64,000 nucleotides of DNA from Agrostemma githago (taxonomy: Eukaryota > Streptophyta > Magnoliopsida > Caryophyllales > Caryophyllaceae), in assembly GCA_958450325.1 (NCBI GenBank), contig OY288242.1:25798474-25862473 (forward strand), in the 5' to 3' direction. The translations under genes were made by a program, and so were the position numbers. Positions within the stretch are counted from its first letter, which is position 1, and each line of letters begins with the position of its first letter. Below are positions 46,920 through 58,095 of the stretch, piece after piece. Below the pieces are notes generated by a model. The model had not been told where the DNA came from. It made no database searches and was given only the letters and a program-made list of their open reading frames with translations.

Positions 46920-48990
46920 GTGATCATCTCCTATAAGCCAAACCCTACCGTGAAGCAATCTCGTGTCGTCATGACCGGATCTGGCCAAAGTTCTTCCAGC
47001 AGTCAAGGGGCATCAACTCAGCCCATTGGAGGAGGGTCATCCCCAGGATCAGCAGAGCCGGTTTTCACACCCCTCACCCTGGGATTTCCCACCAGCCAAG
47101 CGGTGAAACCCACGTTATCGGTGTCTAGGCCCCCTCCGACGCCTAAAATCTCTGGGGTCACCAGCTCCTCCAAGGCCAGGAAGGAAAGCATACCAACCAG
47201 AACCTTGACTCCCGGAGGATTCGTAGGAGAAGCTTCCAGTGGAGCGGGGTCACCAGACCTGATGCAGAGTATGCTCCAGGGAATCAATGCTCTGCGCCAG
47301 GCAGTGGAAGCCCTGCAGAAGAACAACCAAGAAATCAAGGCTCGGATCTCGACAGCAGATAAGACTCCAGTTGCATCGCTCCAGATGTCACCAGAGATAC
47401 CGCCCCTGATGCCTAGAGGAGAGCCCAGCACCCGCAGGGAGTCAATGACCAGCAGGAAGACCACCAGAGAAGTCCCCTCAGAGTTGGTCACCAGGCTGGA
47501 GCTAGGATTGGCTCCACCAGGCCCAGTCATTGAACCCCAGGGATTGGGTTACCTGACCTACGGCCCCACACCCGGCAGATCTTCTACCATAGGTAACCTT
47601 CTCTCCAACATCGAAAGTCGAGAAACTAACTCACTATCTTTTGCAGGCACCCCTGTCCACCAGGCGCCAGGATGACAATTTGTAACTCCACCAGGGATGA
47701 CCACCTTATCCAACAACCAGTCCTCTGGAGGAGTGTGGACAGCGCCTACCCCCAACCAGCAGACACCAGGATGACAGCAAGGAGCCCCAGCCAGTATGGC
47801 GACCCCCGACAGCAGCCCACATTCAGGAGGAACCTGGCTGCCCAGAGTCCCACTCCAGCAGGCACCAGAGTGGCAGCCCAAATTCGTGACAGCAACAACA
47901 CCTTTTCCTCCTCCCAGTAGTCAACACCCTGGAGGACCTTATGCAGGAAGTACTCATTTCAACTTTTCTCCTCCTGTCTCTAATCCTCTTGCAGGAACAA
48001 CCAGCACAGCAGATCAGCAACGCCAAGAACTAAAGGAACTAAGAGACTTGATCAACAAGATTCCTGGAATGCCACGCCCCCTGGAGAGAGCAGCTAGGGA
48101 CAGCTACGCCGATTCACCCTTCATCGACGATCTCGCCTGTGTTGCTGTACCTAAGGGCTTTACGCCACCAGCCATGACGCTTTATGATGGCACTACAGAT
48201 CCCCTAGATCACATCAACCAGTACAAACAGAAGATGATGGTGGTGACCGCTACGGGCCCCCTGAAGGAAGCCTGCATGTGCAAGGGGTTTGGCTCCACTC
48301 TGTCAGGAGCAGCCCTCCATTGGTTCGTTGGTCTGCCTAACCGAAGCATCACCTCCTTCGCTGATCTGGTCAATGCCTTCAACCAGCAGCAAAAAACTAG
48401 AAAAGCAGACCAGTGATTTGTACCGGGTGGTGCAGAAGTTCGAAGAATCAACACGCGACTTCCTCAACAGATTTAACAAGGAGAAAGTAACCATTCCCAG
48501 ATGTGATGTACCCACCGCCATAGAAGCCTTTCGCCAAGGGCTCCACCAGGATTCAGACCTCTATAAGGACCTCACAAAGTACCCCTGCGCCACATTCGAG
48601 GATGTGCAGACCAAGGCGATGGCAGCCATCAGGCTAGAAGAAGATTCAGGCCCCAGAAGGGCTGCATATGGTTATGAGCATGTCACCAGAAAGGCGCCAA
48701 CAGAAAAGAGGGGTGAAAGATCAAAGCGCTATGACAGAAACGTGAGCAAGGTTTCCGAGGAGAAAGACTGGAAGGACAATCCAGGATTGCCACCCAAAGT
48801 AAGTGAGTATGGGTTCTCTACCAACCTTGCTGGGATACTCAAGGCTCTAAGGGAGTTAGGGCGCAGAGTCAGGTGGCCCAGGAGACAGGAGTACACTAAT
48901 GACCGAAGAGACGCTAGCAAGAGGTGCGAATTCCACGACGACATTGGACACCATACCGATGATGGAAACTCTCCAGAACATGGGGTTTAG
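46920..48990 (+). pseudogene. Gag pseudogene of element E
   Basis: The N-terminal part (46920-47675) is Ser/Gly/Pro-rich with a short coiled coil (LQGINALRQAVEALQKNNQE). Two in-frame TGA stops (47673-47675 and near 47770), both in a CCAGGATGACA context, fit CGA-to-TGA decay. The frame then continues into a gag domain (MTLYDGTTDPLDHINQYKQK, ALHWFVGLPNRSITSF). A frameshift at about 48385-48400, in a run of A, moves it to another frame that reads FEESTRDFLNRFNKEKV. It ends in a CCHC-like CEFHDDIGHHTDD without the final Cys. The role of the family is to build the cytoplasmic virus-like particle. Confidence 0.85.
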
Positions 48991-49315
48991 CGAGAAGGAT
49001 CTAACAAGGAAGGCGGTTCCCTTGGTAGGTTTTAGTGGTGAGACCAAGCATTCTCTGGGAGAGATCACCATTCCTACCTATGCCGGAGGAGTGAACAAGC
49101 AAGTACGGTACCTAGTCATTGATGGACCCTCCACCTACAACGTGATTCTAGGAAGGCCTTGGATCCATGAGATGAAGGCAATCACCTCCACCTACCACCA
49201 GTGCCTGAAGTTCCCTACACCCTGGGGAGTGCAAAAGATCAACGGAGACCAAGGAGAGGCCAAGGATTGCTACAGGGTAGCCCTTAAGAAGACGGCGAGC
49301 CTCCCAGCATAGCAA
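48945..49315 (+). pseudogene. Protease C-terminal remnant of element E
   Basis: METLQNMGFSEKDLTRK, then LVGFSGETKHSLGEITIPTY and VILGRPWIHEMKAITSTYH match the C-terminal half of Tat-type retropepsins. The catalytic Asp-Gly-Ser segment that should precede METLQ is absent. The gag zinc-knuckle region joins directly to the post-catalytic part, so a deletion removed the linker and active site. A TAG at about 49310-49312 separates it from the pol frame, which is otherwise continuous. Confidence 0.75.
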
Positions 49316-50570
49316 TTACAAAGCCTTCATCTGCCTCTGCAGGAGTACGTAGAGCCACCTCAGGCGGAGTTGGATGAAATCAACCTGGACAAGCAACATC
49401 CAGAGCGAAAAGTGTTAATCGGATCAGAATGCACAGTTAATATCCGCCAAAACCTCATTGAATTATTAAAAACTAACATGGATTGTTTTGCTTGGTCGCA
49501 TGATGATATGGTAGGTATAGATCCGAGCGTTATCACTCACAGGCTAAGCGTGGACCCAAGCTACAAACCAGTCCAGCAGAAAAGAAGGAAGTTTGCTCCA
49601 GAGAGAAATCAAGTCATAAATCAGGAGGTAGACAACCTGTTGGCTGCTGGAAAAATCAGGGAGGTAAAGTATCCAGAGTGGCTGTCTAACGTGGTGGTGG
49701 TCCCAAAGAAGAATGGCAAGTGGAGGGTGTGCGTTGATTTCTTCGACTTGAACAAAGCATGCCCGAAAGATCCATTCCCCCTACCACATATTGATGCCAT
49801 GGTAGATGCTACAGCAGGCCACGAGATGCTAACCTTTCTTGATGCATGGAGTGGGTACAACCAGATCAAGATGCATCCAGCAGACCAGGAGAAGACAGCC
49901 TTCAGGTCTGAGAGAGGTATATATTACAATGTAATGCCTTTTGGTCTGAAGAATGCAGGTTCCACCTACCAGAGACTAGTCAATAAGATGTTCAAGAGAC
50001 AGATTGGGGACACAATGGAGGTATATATTGACGACATGGTCGTCAAGTCAAAGCAAGCTTCGCAACATACAACACACTTGGAGGATACCTTCAACACCTT
50101 GAGGGAATACAAGATGAAGTTAAATCCTTCAAAGTGCACATTTGGAGTGTCATGTGGGAAGTTTCTGGGGTACATGGTAACCCAGAGGGGAATTGAAGCT
50201 AGCACAGAGCAGATTAAGGCCATCCTCCAGCTGGAATCTCCACAGAAGCCAAAAGACGTGCAAAGGCTGACTGGAAGAATTGCTGCTCTGAACAGATTTA
50301 TCTCCAGGTCTTCAGATAGATGTCGGCTGTTCTATGATATCCTGAAGAAGGCCCAAAGGTTTGATTGGACAGAAGAGCACGAGAAGGCGTTCAACGACCT
50401 GAAGCACTACCTCAGCACTCCACCTCTGCTGTCAAAACCAGAACCTGGAGAGCAACTCTTCCTGTATCTATCAGTAACAGAGGTAGCAGTCAGCGCGATA
50501 CTAGTACGAGAACACGAAGGAGCACAACACCCGATATATTATGTCAGTAAGTCTTTGCTTCCTGCAGAGA
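49316..50570 (+). pseudogene. Reverse transcriptase and partial RNase H of element E
   Basis: An open frame from 49370 encodes a Ty3/gypsy reverse transcriptase. Landmarks are a KKNGKWRVCVDFFDLNKACP block, TFLDAWSGYNQIKM, FGLKNAGSTYQRLVNKMF, the catalytic YIDDM (residues 219-223) and KCTFGVSCGKFLGYMV. A Tat-type first RNase H follows, with LFLYLSVTEVAVSAILVRE in place of the usual Asp-containing start, then IYYVSKSLLPAE. There the frame runs into element D's LTR (MRERRNPHDQ onward is D sequence). Integrase is absent. Outside the truncation the RT looks little damaged. Confidence 0.9.
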
Positions 50571-52548
50571 TGATGCGCGAGCGTCGCAACCCGCACGATC
50601 AAACAATATTTATAAACTCCAAAATACTACTACGTAGTAGCGGCAAGTCGGGATCGATCCACAGGGACGATCGAGGGGTAGTCTGTCAAGTCAAAGTCTG
50701 AGAGTGATTGGGTCGAAAAGGGGGGTTTTGGTCGAGTAGAACTAGACTAACTAAACGAGCTACGGAACTAAGGCGAGAAACTATCAAAGGGAAAGACGTT
50801 AGGGAGAGTCGGGGAGTCGGAAATTAAGGTAAGGGTGCCATTGCAAGAATTATCACAAGATGTATAAGGGAGGTGCCACCTTTTGGTTTCCCTACCAACC
50901 AAGCCTAAACCCGCTTTTGCGACGAATAAACTAAAGTCTCTAGACGGAATTACCCAAACCCCGAGTTTCCCCATATTGATCCGGGTGAGTCAAGTCAACC
51001 TATGTGATCAAGCTAAGTCAATCAAGACACAACAATTCCAATAAAGACAAATCACCCTCAAATGCAATATTCTCACAAGATAAAACCTTTATCTAGAATT
51101 CCTCCTCCCCTAGCCCCCTAACTAAAATCTACTCACTAAGGAGACTAGGAGAAAGACTAAACATGCTTAAACTAGAGGAGAAACAATTAATCTAAGACAA
51201 TAAAGGAAACTATACTAACAAACAACCATAAAGAGGAAAATAGACTAACACACAAACTAAGGAGAAACAAACAAAGGAGAGAGAAAAACTAACAAACAAC
51301 ATAAAAATGACAAGACTAACAATGGATTAACAAGAAACTAAAAATAAATCTAATTAATGGAGAAAGGGAGAGGAAAGAAACTACCAATTATGGAGAAGAC
51401 TAAGGAGGAAGATGAAGATTAACATAAAGATTGAATCTTGGAGAAGAAAATACAAGAACTTGTCACCAATTCTTGCAAAACTCTTCAATCTTCAACATAA
51501 ACTCAAATCTTCAACAAAGATGGAAGCTTGATTACAAATTATAGAGTAATTTAATCTAATACTAATAATATCTACTAAGTTTTTGGAGATTTTTACTATG
51601 AAAGCTTACTACGAACTACTACTACTACTACTATGGAGATCTTCTACCCTACTCCTACTCCTAAGAGGCTCACTTAAGGCACAAATTGAAATGTAAACCT
51701 AGGGTTAATATATATACTAACCCTTAATGGGTCACACTACTTAAGTCCATAATCCACTCCTTCCTTTAGTCTAGACCTTCACCCTTTTCATCTTCATGGG
51801 GCAAAACTTCACCCTGCGGTTGACGACATTAGCATCACCGGGTGAAATTTCACCCGGTGAGATTTTCTTCTCGAATCGACATTTTTGACGTTTTTCTCCA
51901 TCGGGCGAAATTTCACCCGGTGGGCGAAATTTCGCCTGGTCGTTTCGCCCGGTCAACCCATAGGGTGAAATTTCACCCTATGAACTTTTTGTCCAAAATG
52001 GCCATCTGGGGAGGGACACCATCGGGCGAAATTTCGCCCGGTCAAATTCTCATCGGGTGAAATTTCGCCCTGTGACTTCAGAGGGCCATAACTCTCTCGT
52101 TCGAACTCCGTTTGGGGCGTGTGATATGTCGTTGAAAAGCTAAGAAGATAAGCTTTCACCTCCAACTATAATCGCTTAAATCCGAGGTCTAGAACTCTAG
52201 ATATGTTCATTTAAAGTTCGACCTCTCCGGTGAAGATGCCCAATTGACTATAGTTTTTCCTTTTCGCTCCAGGTTTCTCCTCTTGGGTTTGGACTTTGGA
52301 TTTTAAGTTGTGTGCTTTGCTTTTCAGACGGTATCCCTCTCTTTCATGCCCATAGAAGCTCGGACACGCTTTTGGTCAAAAATCCTATCAAAATAGGCAG
52401 AAAACTACCAAAAACACGTAAAATGCAAAAGAGAGACTCTAATGCGAGAATTACTCAAAATACGGCGATAATCGCACTCTATTCTCGCAAAACAGAGGAA
52501 AAACGGGTCTAAATGGGAGGAAAAACGGTCCAAATTTGGCACACAACA
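50571..52548 (-). repeat. Element D 3' LTR
   Basis: This 1,978-bp LTR starts TGATGCGCGAGC and ends CACACAACA on the + strand. Near its left end GATCGATCCACAGGGACGATC parallels the GGTCGAATCCACGGGGACGG block of B's LTR, so the families are related. The sense TATA box is probably TATATATA (about 51708-51717), with the palindrome cluster at 51836-52075 upstream. Confidence 0.85.
51708..52075 (-). promoter_or_regulatory. Element D LTR promoter: palindromes upstream of TATA
   Basis: Palindromes built on GGGTGAAATTTCACCC or GGGCGAAATTTCGCCC recur about seven times (51836-52075). One complete unit is CACCGGGTGAAATTTCACCC at 51837. T-run linkers (ACATTTTTGACGTTTTT and AACTTTTTGTCC) separate groups. 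TATATATA follows about 120 nt downstream in sense. The same palindromes recur inside D at 56386-56622. Confidence 0.6.
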
Positions 52549-54800
52549 ATTCTCCCACACTAAACCGTTGCTTGTCCTCGAGCAAAGACCCAAAAAGAAA
52601 TTAGCTACTACTTACTAAGCTAGACTACGCTAAGCCGATACGGGGCAATTAACGGGCCCGCTCCGTCTCTTCAACTCACATCAAAATACCCATGAGGTAG
52701 AGTACTCCCATGCAAGGCAAGTTGGGGCTTGCTCAAAATGGTGGATGCGACTAAACACACAAAAACACATAACACGAAAGAATAGACGCATCCAAAGCAA
52801 AAATAAAACACCGAATCCCTCATCGAGACGGCGGGGAAGACACTGATTACTTACCTTAAACAACAATAAACTTTCCAATATAAATGACCCACGTAAATAA
52901 GGACCAAAGCCTAATACTATGACAATTAAGCAATATAAGTGTTGATAACTTAGCCTAGGTCCTCCTAATCATCTAAAGGGGTAAGACTAGGCGTAAAACG
53001 GAGTGGAAAAAGTGAACCATGGATTCGTTCGACACTGTAGGTAGGTGCAGTCCCGCTCTCTTTGGCTAAGCCAAGAGGGTCGTTCCAAACTCTAATTTCC
53101 TAAATTAGCCCAAACAAAAAGGTGGAGTGTTTACAATTATTGGGGTGGATCGACTAATCACCGCTATCTTCCTACCTCGGGACTCGGTCCTCTAGTTGGC
53201 ACTTCACGGCGACGAATCGATCAAAGGGCTTTCTTTTTTCCTTTTTTATCTTTTTTTTTTCTTTCGTTCTTTATTTTTTTTGAAGGAGATGTTTTTGATG
53301 ATATGATTTCATTTGAAGCTCCTTTTCTCTCCCTTATTTTTTTTCATATTTTTGTGCCCTTTTCTCTTGCTTTGGTTTGCCCTTTTTTGTTTTTTTTGTT
53401 TTTTTGGCTATTTGATGTGGTTTGTAACCAAACATTTGGGTTTCAATTTTTTGTAAACTTATAGTGTGGTGTATGGGTGAAAGGATGAATAGGTACCCGA
53501 AAACGGGCCCATTCCCGGATAACCTACAAAAAATGGAGAATTTGGACTAAAGGTGCAATGGTCATTCGAGCAAGGTCACCTAGAAAACGGGATGCGGAAA
53601 CCAAGGCCTAACTCCTCCATGGGTGGTCAAGGTGGTCAAATGCAAACCCCGAAGTAAACCTCTAGTAGAAAAGGTGGACTCAAGCTAAAGGATCAACAAG
53701 TTCATTGATTTAGAGTCATTCTACTAGATTAAGGTCCAAAATCTACAATGGGTTATCCATAATGGAATGTAAACTCTTGCAATAAGTTTGTCATCAGGTT
53801 TTCGAAAATATTTAGTCCTAGACACGCTATACAAGAGCAAAAGAAACACACGAAAAAGAAAAGGCAAATAAAAGAAAACACGAGTAAAGTCATGCACTCC
53901 GTACTCCATCAACATTTAAGCACAAAAATCAACCACAACACCCAAAATGCTCATCTCTTCGAGAGCCTCCCAATAGCAACAACCTAACTTCTCTACAAAA
54001 GTAAAGAAGAAAGAAGGAAAGAAGTTACCAAGCAGGGTGCTTTCATAATCTCTTCAAATCGTGCTATCAAGGTGGTGGTTACTTGTAAGAGTAGAGAACA
54101 GGACTATACAAGGGACACGAAAAAATAACGAAAACGAGAAAAGAAAAAGGGAAAAATAAAAGGAAAATAGAAAGAAAAAGTTTTTGGTTTTTCGGAAATT
54201 TTTCAATTTTTATGGTTTTTGGAAAGATTTTTGAAAAATGAAAGATAGTAGATCCCTCCCCCACACTAAAACTGTGCATTGTCCTCAATGCACGAGTAGG
54301 GGAAAAGATCGAAAAAGACGGAAAAAGGAAAATAAGAAAAATCTTTTTTGGATTTTTATAATTTTTTTTAAAATGTTTTTGGATTTTTCAAAAAATTTTG
54401 AAGAAAGAAAACAAAAGGAAAGAAAATGATAAATGGGTGGCGGGCCTAGGTGCAATCACATCACCTAGACCCTAGCCAAGTGACTAAGAAAATGAGAATA
54501 AAAGAAACGAAAAGAAATTAAAAGAAAGGATGAAAAATGGGCGTAGGTGTAGTCACGTCACCTAGCCCAGATTAAGAAAAAATTGAGAAAATGAGAATAA
54601 TTTGGATTTTCAAAAGGTCAATGGCGTAATCACATCGCCAAAAGACCGGGAGCAAAACCAAGGCCGCTTCGGCCGCAACAATTGAACAATGGGACAACTT
54701 GCAAAGTTATGTTAGAGATAAATCAATCACAATGACAATAGGATAAAAGGAATAAGAACGAAATCAACCAAAGGACATGCAATTATAGATGATTAAATAC
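52549..54800 (-). other. Element D non-coding 3' region (PPT, conserved blocks, hairpins)
   Basis: The polypurine tract (minus TAGTGTGGGAGAAT) is at 52549-52562. No gene is present. The region carries the same ordered blocks as element B's 3' region, at 53028-53095, 53177-53215 and 53590-53735. It also has a T-rich tract (53231-53420) and three hairpins (54446-54640). The shared order argues for common ancestry and retained cis function, although the ORFs of B and D look unrelated. Confidence 0.75.
54446..54640 (-). other. Three hairpins with the same 9-nt loop (element D)
   Basis: At 54446-54468 the arms are CTAGGTG/CACCTAG around CAATCACAT. At 54544-54564 the arms are TAGGTG/CACCTA around TAGTCACGT. 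At 54622-54640 the arms are TGGCG/CGCCA around TAATCACAT. The loop matches that of the three B hairpins. The third sits beside CGGGAGCAAAACCAAGGCC, as does B's hairpin at 4149-4173 (GGGAGCAACCAAAACCAAGG). The two are therefore positional counterparts with entirely different yet complementary stems. Confidence 0.75.
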
Positions 54801-54864
54801 TCATCGACCCAACCCACACACAAATACACAACACACACACACACCACCGACTCCGGGAGAGGGT

Positions 54865-56064
54865 CTAGTTTGAGTTATTGTCCGACGCAAATGAAGCGCT
54901 AGGACACCCATAGAAAAAGGGTATACCCTCGGAGGATGGCTCAGGAGAAAACTCCTCCGGACCGTCGCTAAGCGAGAGGGCAAAGTCGGATTCAATCTCA
55001 CATAGGTCATAGATCGTACGACCTTCGGGTAATTCGTAGTGTGCATACTCCCAAACTCCCCTTCCTCCCGACTCAGTCTTGGTCAGTCGGAATTCACCGG
55101 GACCCAAGGGTAGGTCCCAATTGTGGTGAACAAGGATAGTGGTTCGGTGTGTGTTTGGAACTATTAAAGCTCTTCCACGGCTAATGTAGACGAGGCGCTA
55201 ATGAGGTACATGAAAAATCCAAGTCGGAAAATAGGTCTCGTCAAGCCATATGGAATCGTCTAGTGGGGTGAGGTGGTCGGTCGAATAACCCAATTTGTTT
55301 GCAATTACGGTCACGAGACCTCCACAATCTAAGGAGGGGCATTGGGTGACAATGATACGGTGGAAATGCAACGCCACGACAAGTGGTAGGTCTAAGGGGT
55401 TAGGGTTACCCAACAAAGAGTCACAAATCAATTGCAAGACACACACACTAAGAGTATAAATATTATCGGCCGAGGGTAACAAGCATTGGGAGAGCATCTC
55501 ACAAAAATAGCGAATTGCGGGGTTACGAATTTCCGAGGCAAAGGATAAATTAGCCTCGTAACCCCCTTTACAGCGTGATATGCGCTTCCAAAGATCTCTC
55601 CTAGATACACAGGCTTGTACGTTGCTCGAGGGTTCACTAAGTCCGGTACCCGATGAGGGTAGGCCTAGCACTAGGCCGAACTCGGAAATAGTCAAACGAT
55701 GGGGTTTGCCGAATAATCTAAATTTGACCGCTCTTGGTGTGGTCGGATTGTCAATGGCAAAAGTTCCTAAGAACTCGCAAGTAAGGTCTTTATAGGTGAA
55801 GGCCGCGAGGCTAAGGAGCTCGCTAGTTCCGGTCCTTGACGATAACTCTTTAATATCGTCTACTATTCCTAGATTGGTCATTGTGTGGGGACAAGGCCAC
55901 CTAGTGCTCTGAAAGATTTTTTCAGAGAAGGTCCGAGACAAAGTAGTATTAAGACAAGGCATATTCAAAGGCTTAAAAGACTTAAAAGATCTGGAAGATT
56001 TAGAAGTATTGGAAGTCGAAGCCATACCTTTCTTACGAGCGGCTCGCCTTGCCCTTGTCTCCAT
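54865..56064 (-). pseudogene. Athila-ORF1-like ORF of element D, one in-frame stop
   Basis: From ATG at 56064 the frame reads 288 codons to a TAG (55198-55200), then continues open in the same frame to 54865, 399 codons plus stop in all. The start is basic and Ser-rich (METRARRAARKKGM, then SSRSFKSFKPL). The core, FRLFGKPHRLTISEFGLVLG, then a Cys-containing helical region, resembles plant retrotransposon proteins of the Athila ORF-1 / putative plant transposon-protein type. The C-terminal part is acidic (LSLSDGPEEFSPEPSSEG). CAG-to-TAG decay is the simple explanation for the stop. Function of the family is unknown. Confidence 0.65.
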
Positions 56065-56223
56065 AATAATAAATTTGCAAGAATATTCCCAAAAACTTTA
56101 GCTTCACCTCTTGAAGCACCCAAAATAATCACCCAAGATGGAGAGGAGGTATGAATGTGGTTGGGGTATGGTGGTTTGGTTTTATGAGGAGTGATAAGGT
56201 GAAATGAATGTGAGGTGAAGGTG

Positions 56224-56622
56224 ATATAAATAAAGGTAGTTGAGGAGGGAAATGAAAGTTTTTTAAAGTAGATTGTAAATATTTGGTGTTTATGTTTTGG
56301 AGGGAAAGTTATGTGGGATATTTGGGAAGGAGGGAATTGATTTTGTAGTGACGAAATAGGGTAAAGGTGATCCAATCAAGCTCATGTCGCCGGGTGAAAT
56401 TTCACCCGGTCAAGCACCATCGGGTGAAATTTCACCCGACGGTATTTCGTCATGAAAATCGACTTTGCCAACTTTTTTCCACCGGGCGAAATTTCACCCG
56501 GTGAAAATCTCACCGGGCGAAATTTCACCCGGTGGTGTCTTCGTCAATTCCGGTAAATCTGGTAACTTTTCCGTAGGGCGAAATTTTGCCCGGTCAAGGC
56601 TCACCGGGCAAAGTTTCGCCCG
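56224..56622 (-). promoter_or_regulatory. Internal palindrome cassette and TATA-like site before the element D ORF
   Basis: About six palindromes of the CCGGGTGAAATTTCACCCGG type lie at 56386-56622. In two pairs the centres are about 30-31 bp apart (for example CACCGGGCG...CCCGGTG, 7 nt, then the same again). A T-run linker (CTTTGCCAACTTTTTTCC) separates the pairs. A TATA-like TTATTTATAT is at 56224-56233 and the ORF ATG at 56064. The order cassette, TATA, start copies that of the LTR promoter. An internal promoter is inference. Confidence 0.45.
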
Positions 56623-56904
56623 ACGGTCTTGTTTTCTTCGTTTTTCCGCCTTGCCATTCTATGGCTCTTTAATAATCACCTAAAAATTTAAAATAACGAC
56701 ACAACTCACATTACATAATCAATATCTCCCACAAACATGCTTGTGGTCTTCAAATTAAGCTCCATAACTTCTCCAAAAGCTTGATCTTCATCCAAATAAA
56801 TGCTCCATGGCGAAATCCAAGTTCATCCATTGTTCTCAAGCTAACAAAGCTAACAAACACAAAGAAATATGATACATATATACAAGGTGGTTGTTGAGGA
56901 TACC
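56623..56904 (-). other. Element D internal sequence up to the R insertion
   Basis: AT-rich, no ORF. ATACC at 56900-56904 is the probable target site of R, whose other copy is outside the window. Confidence 0.5.
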
Positions 56905-57978
56905 TGTGGACATGACGTAGGTCCACCCCGACGCGGCCACGCGCGGGTTTGGGTAGGCGAATGAATCTCGTGGTGAGATTGTTCTCGGGTTCGAAATTTA
57001 AGTCAAAATGGAGTTACCACCGAATTTTGTGGTTATTCGGAACCATACGAGCCCACTCTATGTCATCATGGGCTATGCACAAATTACGGCCCACTTCGAT
57101 TTCAGAGTTCATGGGGCTCGTCCCTTTGCATTGCAATATCGATACCGTTTAAACCGGCTTTCGTATATAGAATGACTCTCGTGCGCCAATGGTTTCGGGC
57201 ATCCGAAAACCAAGGTTCTGAGTAAGGGGTGAGGGTACGTGTTGGGAAGCCCACTAAGGACACCCAACCCCGCCCGCACATGGCGGTCTCTACTAAGACA
57301 TCGTTCGTGTTCGTGTGCGCGCGCTAGTAAAACGATTAAATGATATGCAAACAGCGTTTTCGGCTAAGCATGCGAATTAAATGTGAGCTACGTCATTTTA
57401 ATGCATCTTGATTCACGTCAAATTGATTTAGCATTCGATGTTCATTTAAATAAATAAATGGCAAACATCAAATAATAGAAAACTCGTAAATAAATTACAA
57501 ATTACACGGGCGAAATACAACCCGGAATTCACAATACAACGAGCAATAAAATAGAATAATTGAATTATAAGCGGCAAATGTTAACTAGAAACGGACCCGT
57601 ATAATATAAATTAGACCGTAAGTTGTGCAAATGGACGAACTTCGATTAATTACGCATTATATTGCGTATTAAGCAAAGGGCGGAGATATGGAACCTAGGC
57701 GTGGTGCTAGCCCGATCCTGAATCCCGATGCCTTGTCCCGACTTATCACATCGAGGAATCGAGTCTAAATTAATCATGTGTCGGATACGACTAAAGAGTC
57801 GTCGACACAAGATTAATAGTGCGAGACCGCCGATCAAAGTCGTTTTAAGTGATAGTGATATGCATGGGTTTTGAAGATTAGAATTACGTGATTGACTTTA
57901 AACGTGTCGACTAAAAGTCGTAAAAAAATGACGAGGCTCGAATGTTGCATTAAAGCTCTCGGATTACTGGGCTACAGG

Positions 57979-58095
57979 ACCCACTCGATCGAGTCATGGC
58001 ATGGACTCGATCGAGTGCACACTCGAAGCCGCTACTGCCCAGTTTTTGGGGTCCAACTTGATCGAGTGGCCCATGGCACTCGGTTGAGTGCCCCC
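57979..58095 (-). repeat. Palindrome cassette 1 in the R LTR
   Basis: CCACTCGATCGAGT and GACTCGATCGAGTG form one pair. A linker with AGTTTTTGGGG follows. TTGATCGAGTG and CACTCGGTTGAGTG form a second, decayed pair. It has the same pair-linker-pair layout as the cassette at 59158-59272, about 1.1 kb away in the same LTR. Confidence 0.75.

Larger units (their letters stand above)
46081..50570 (+). mobile_element. Tat-lineage Ty3/gypsy retrotransposon E, truncated by the insertion of element D
   Basis: In order: 5' LTR 46081-46895, PBS 46899-46916, gag, protease remnant, reverse transcriptase and the start of RNase H. The pol frame stops being E sequence at 50570, where element D begins. The rest of RNase H, integrase and the 3' LTR are not in the window. 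GGTAC at 46076-46080 is the likely left target site. Coding damage (stops, frameshifts, a protease deletion) shows this copy is dead and the oldest layer of the right-hand nest. Confidence 0.9.
50571..56904 (-). mobile_element. Athila-like LTR retrotransposon D, partial (interrupted by R)
   Basis: The 3' LTR is 50571-52548, followed inward by a polypurine tract and a 2.3-kb non-coding 3' region. An Athila-ORF1-like ORF (56064-54865) and an internal palindrome cassette come next. R cuts the element at 56904/56905, so D's 5' LTR and PBS lie beyond the window. D inserted into the RNase H region of E; AGAGA at 50566-50570 is the likely target site. No pol sequence is seen in this part. D shares its 3' region layout with B. 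Confidence 0.85.

Noticed and set aside
49370..50701. Endogenous pararetrovirus (caulimovirid) reverse transcriptase
   Set aside because: LTR, PBS, gag order and Tat-type RNase H start all indicate a Ty3/gypsy element. No movement-protein or coat-type sequence is seen.
50571..50701. C-terminal 44 residues of the long pol ORF
   Set aside because: These codons are element D LTR sequence read through by chance, not RNase H.
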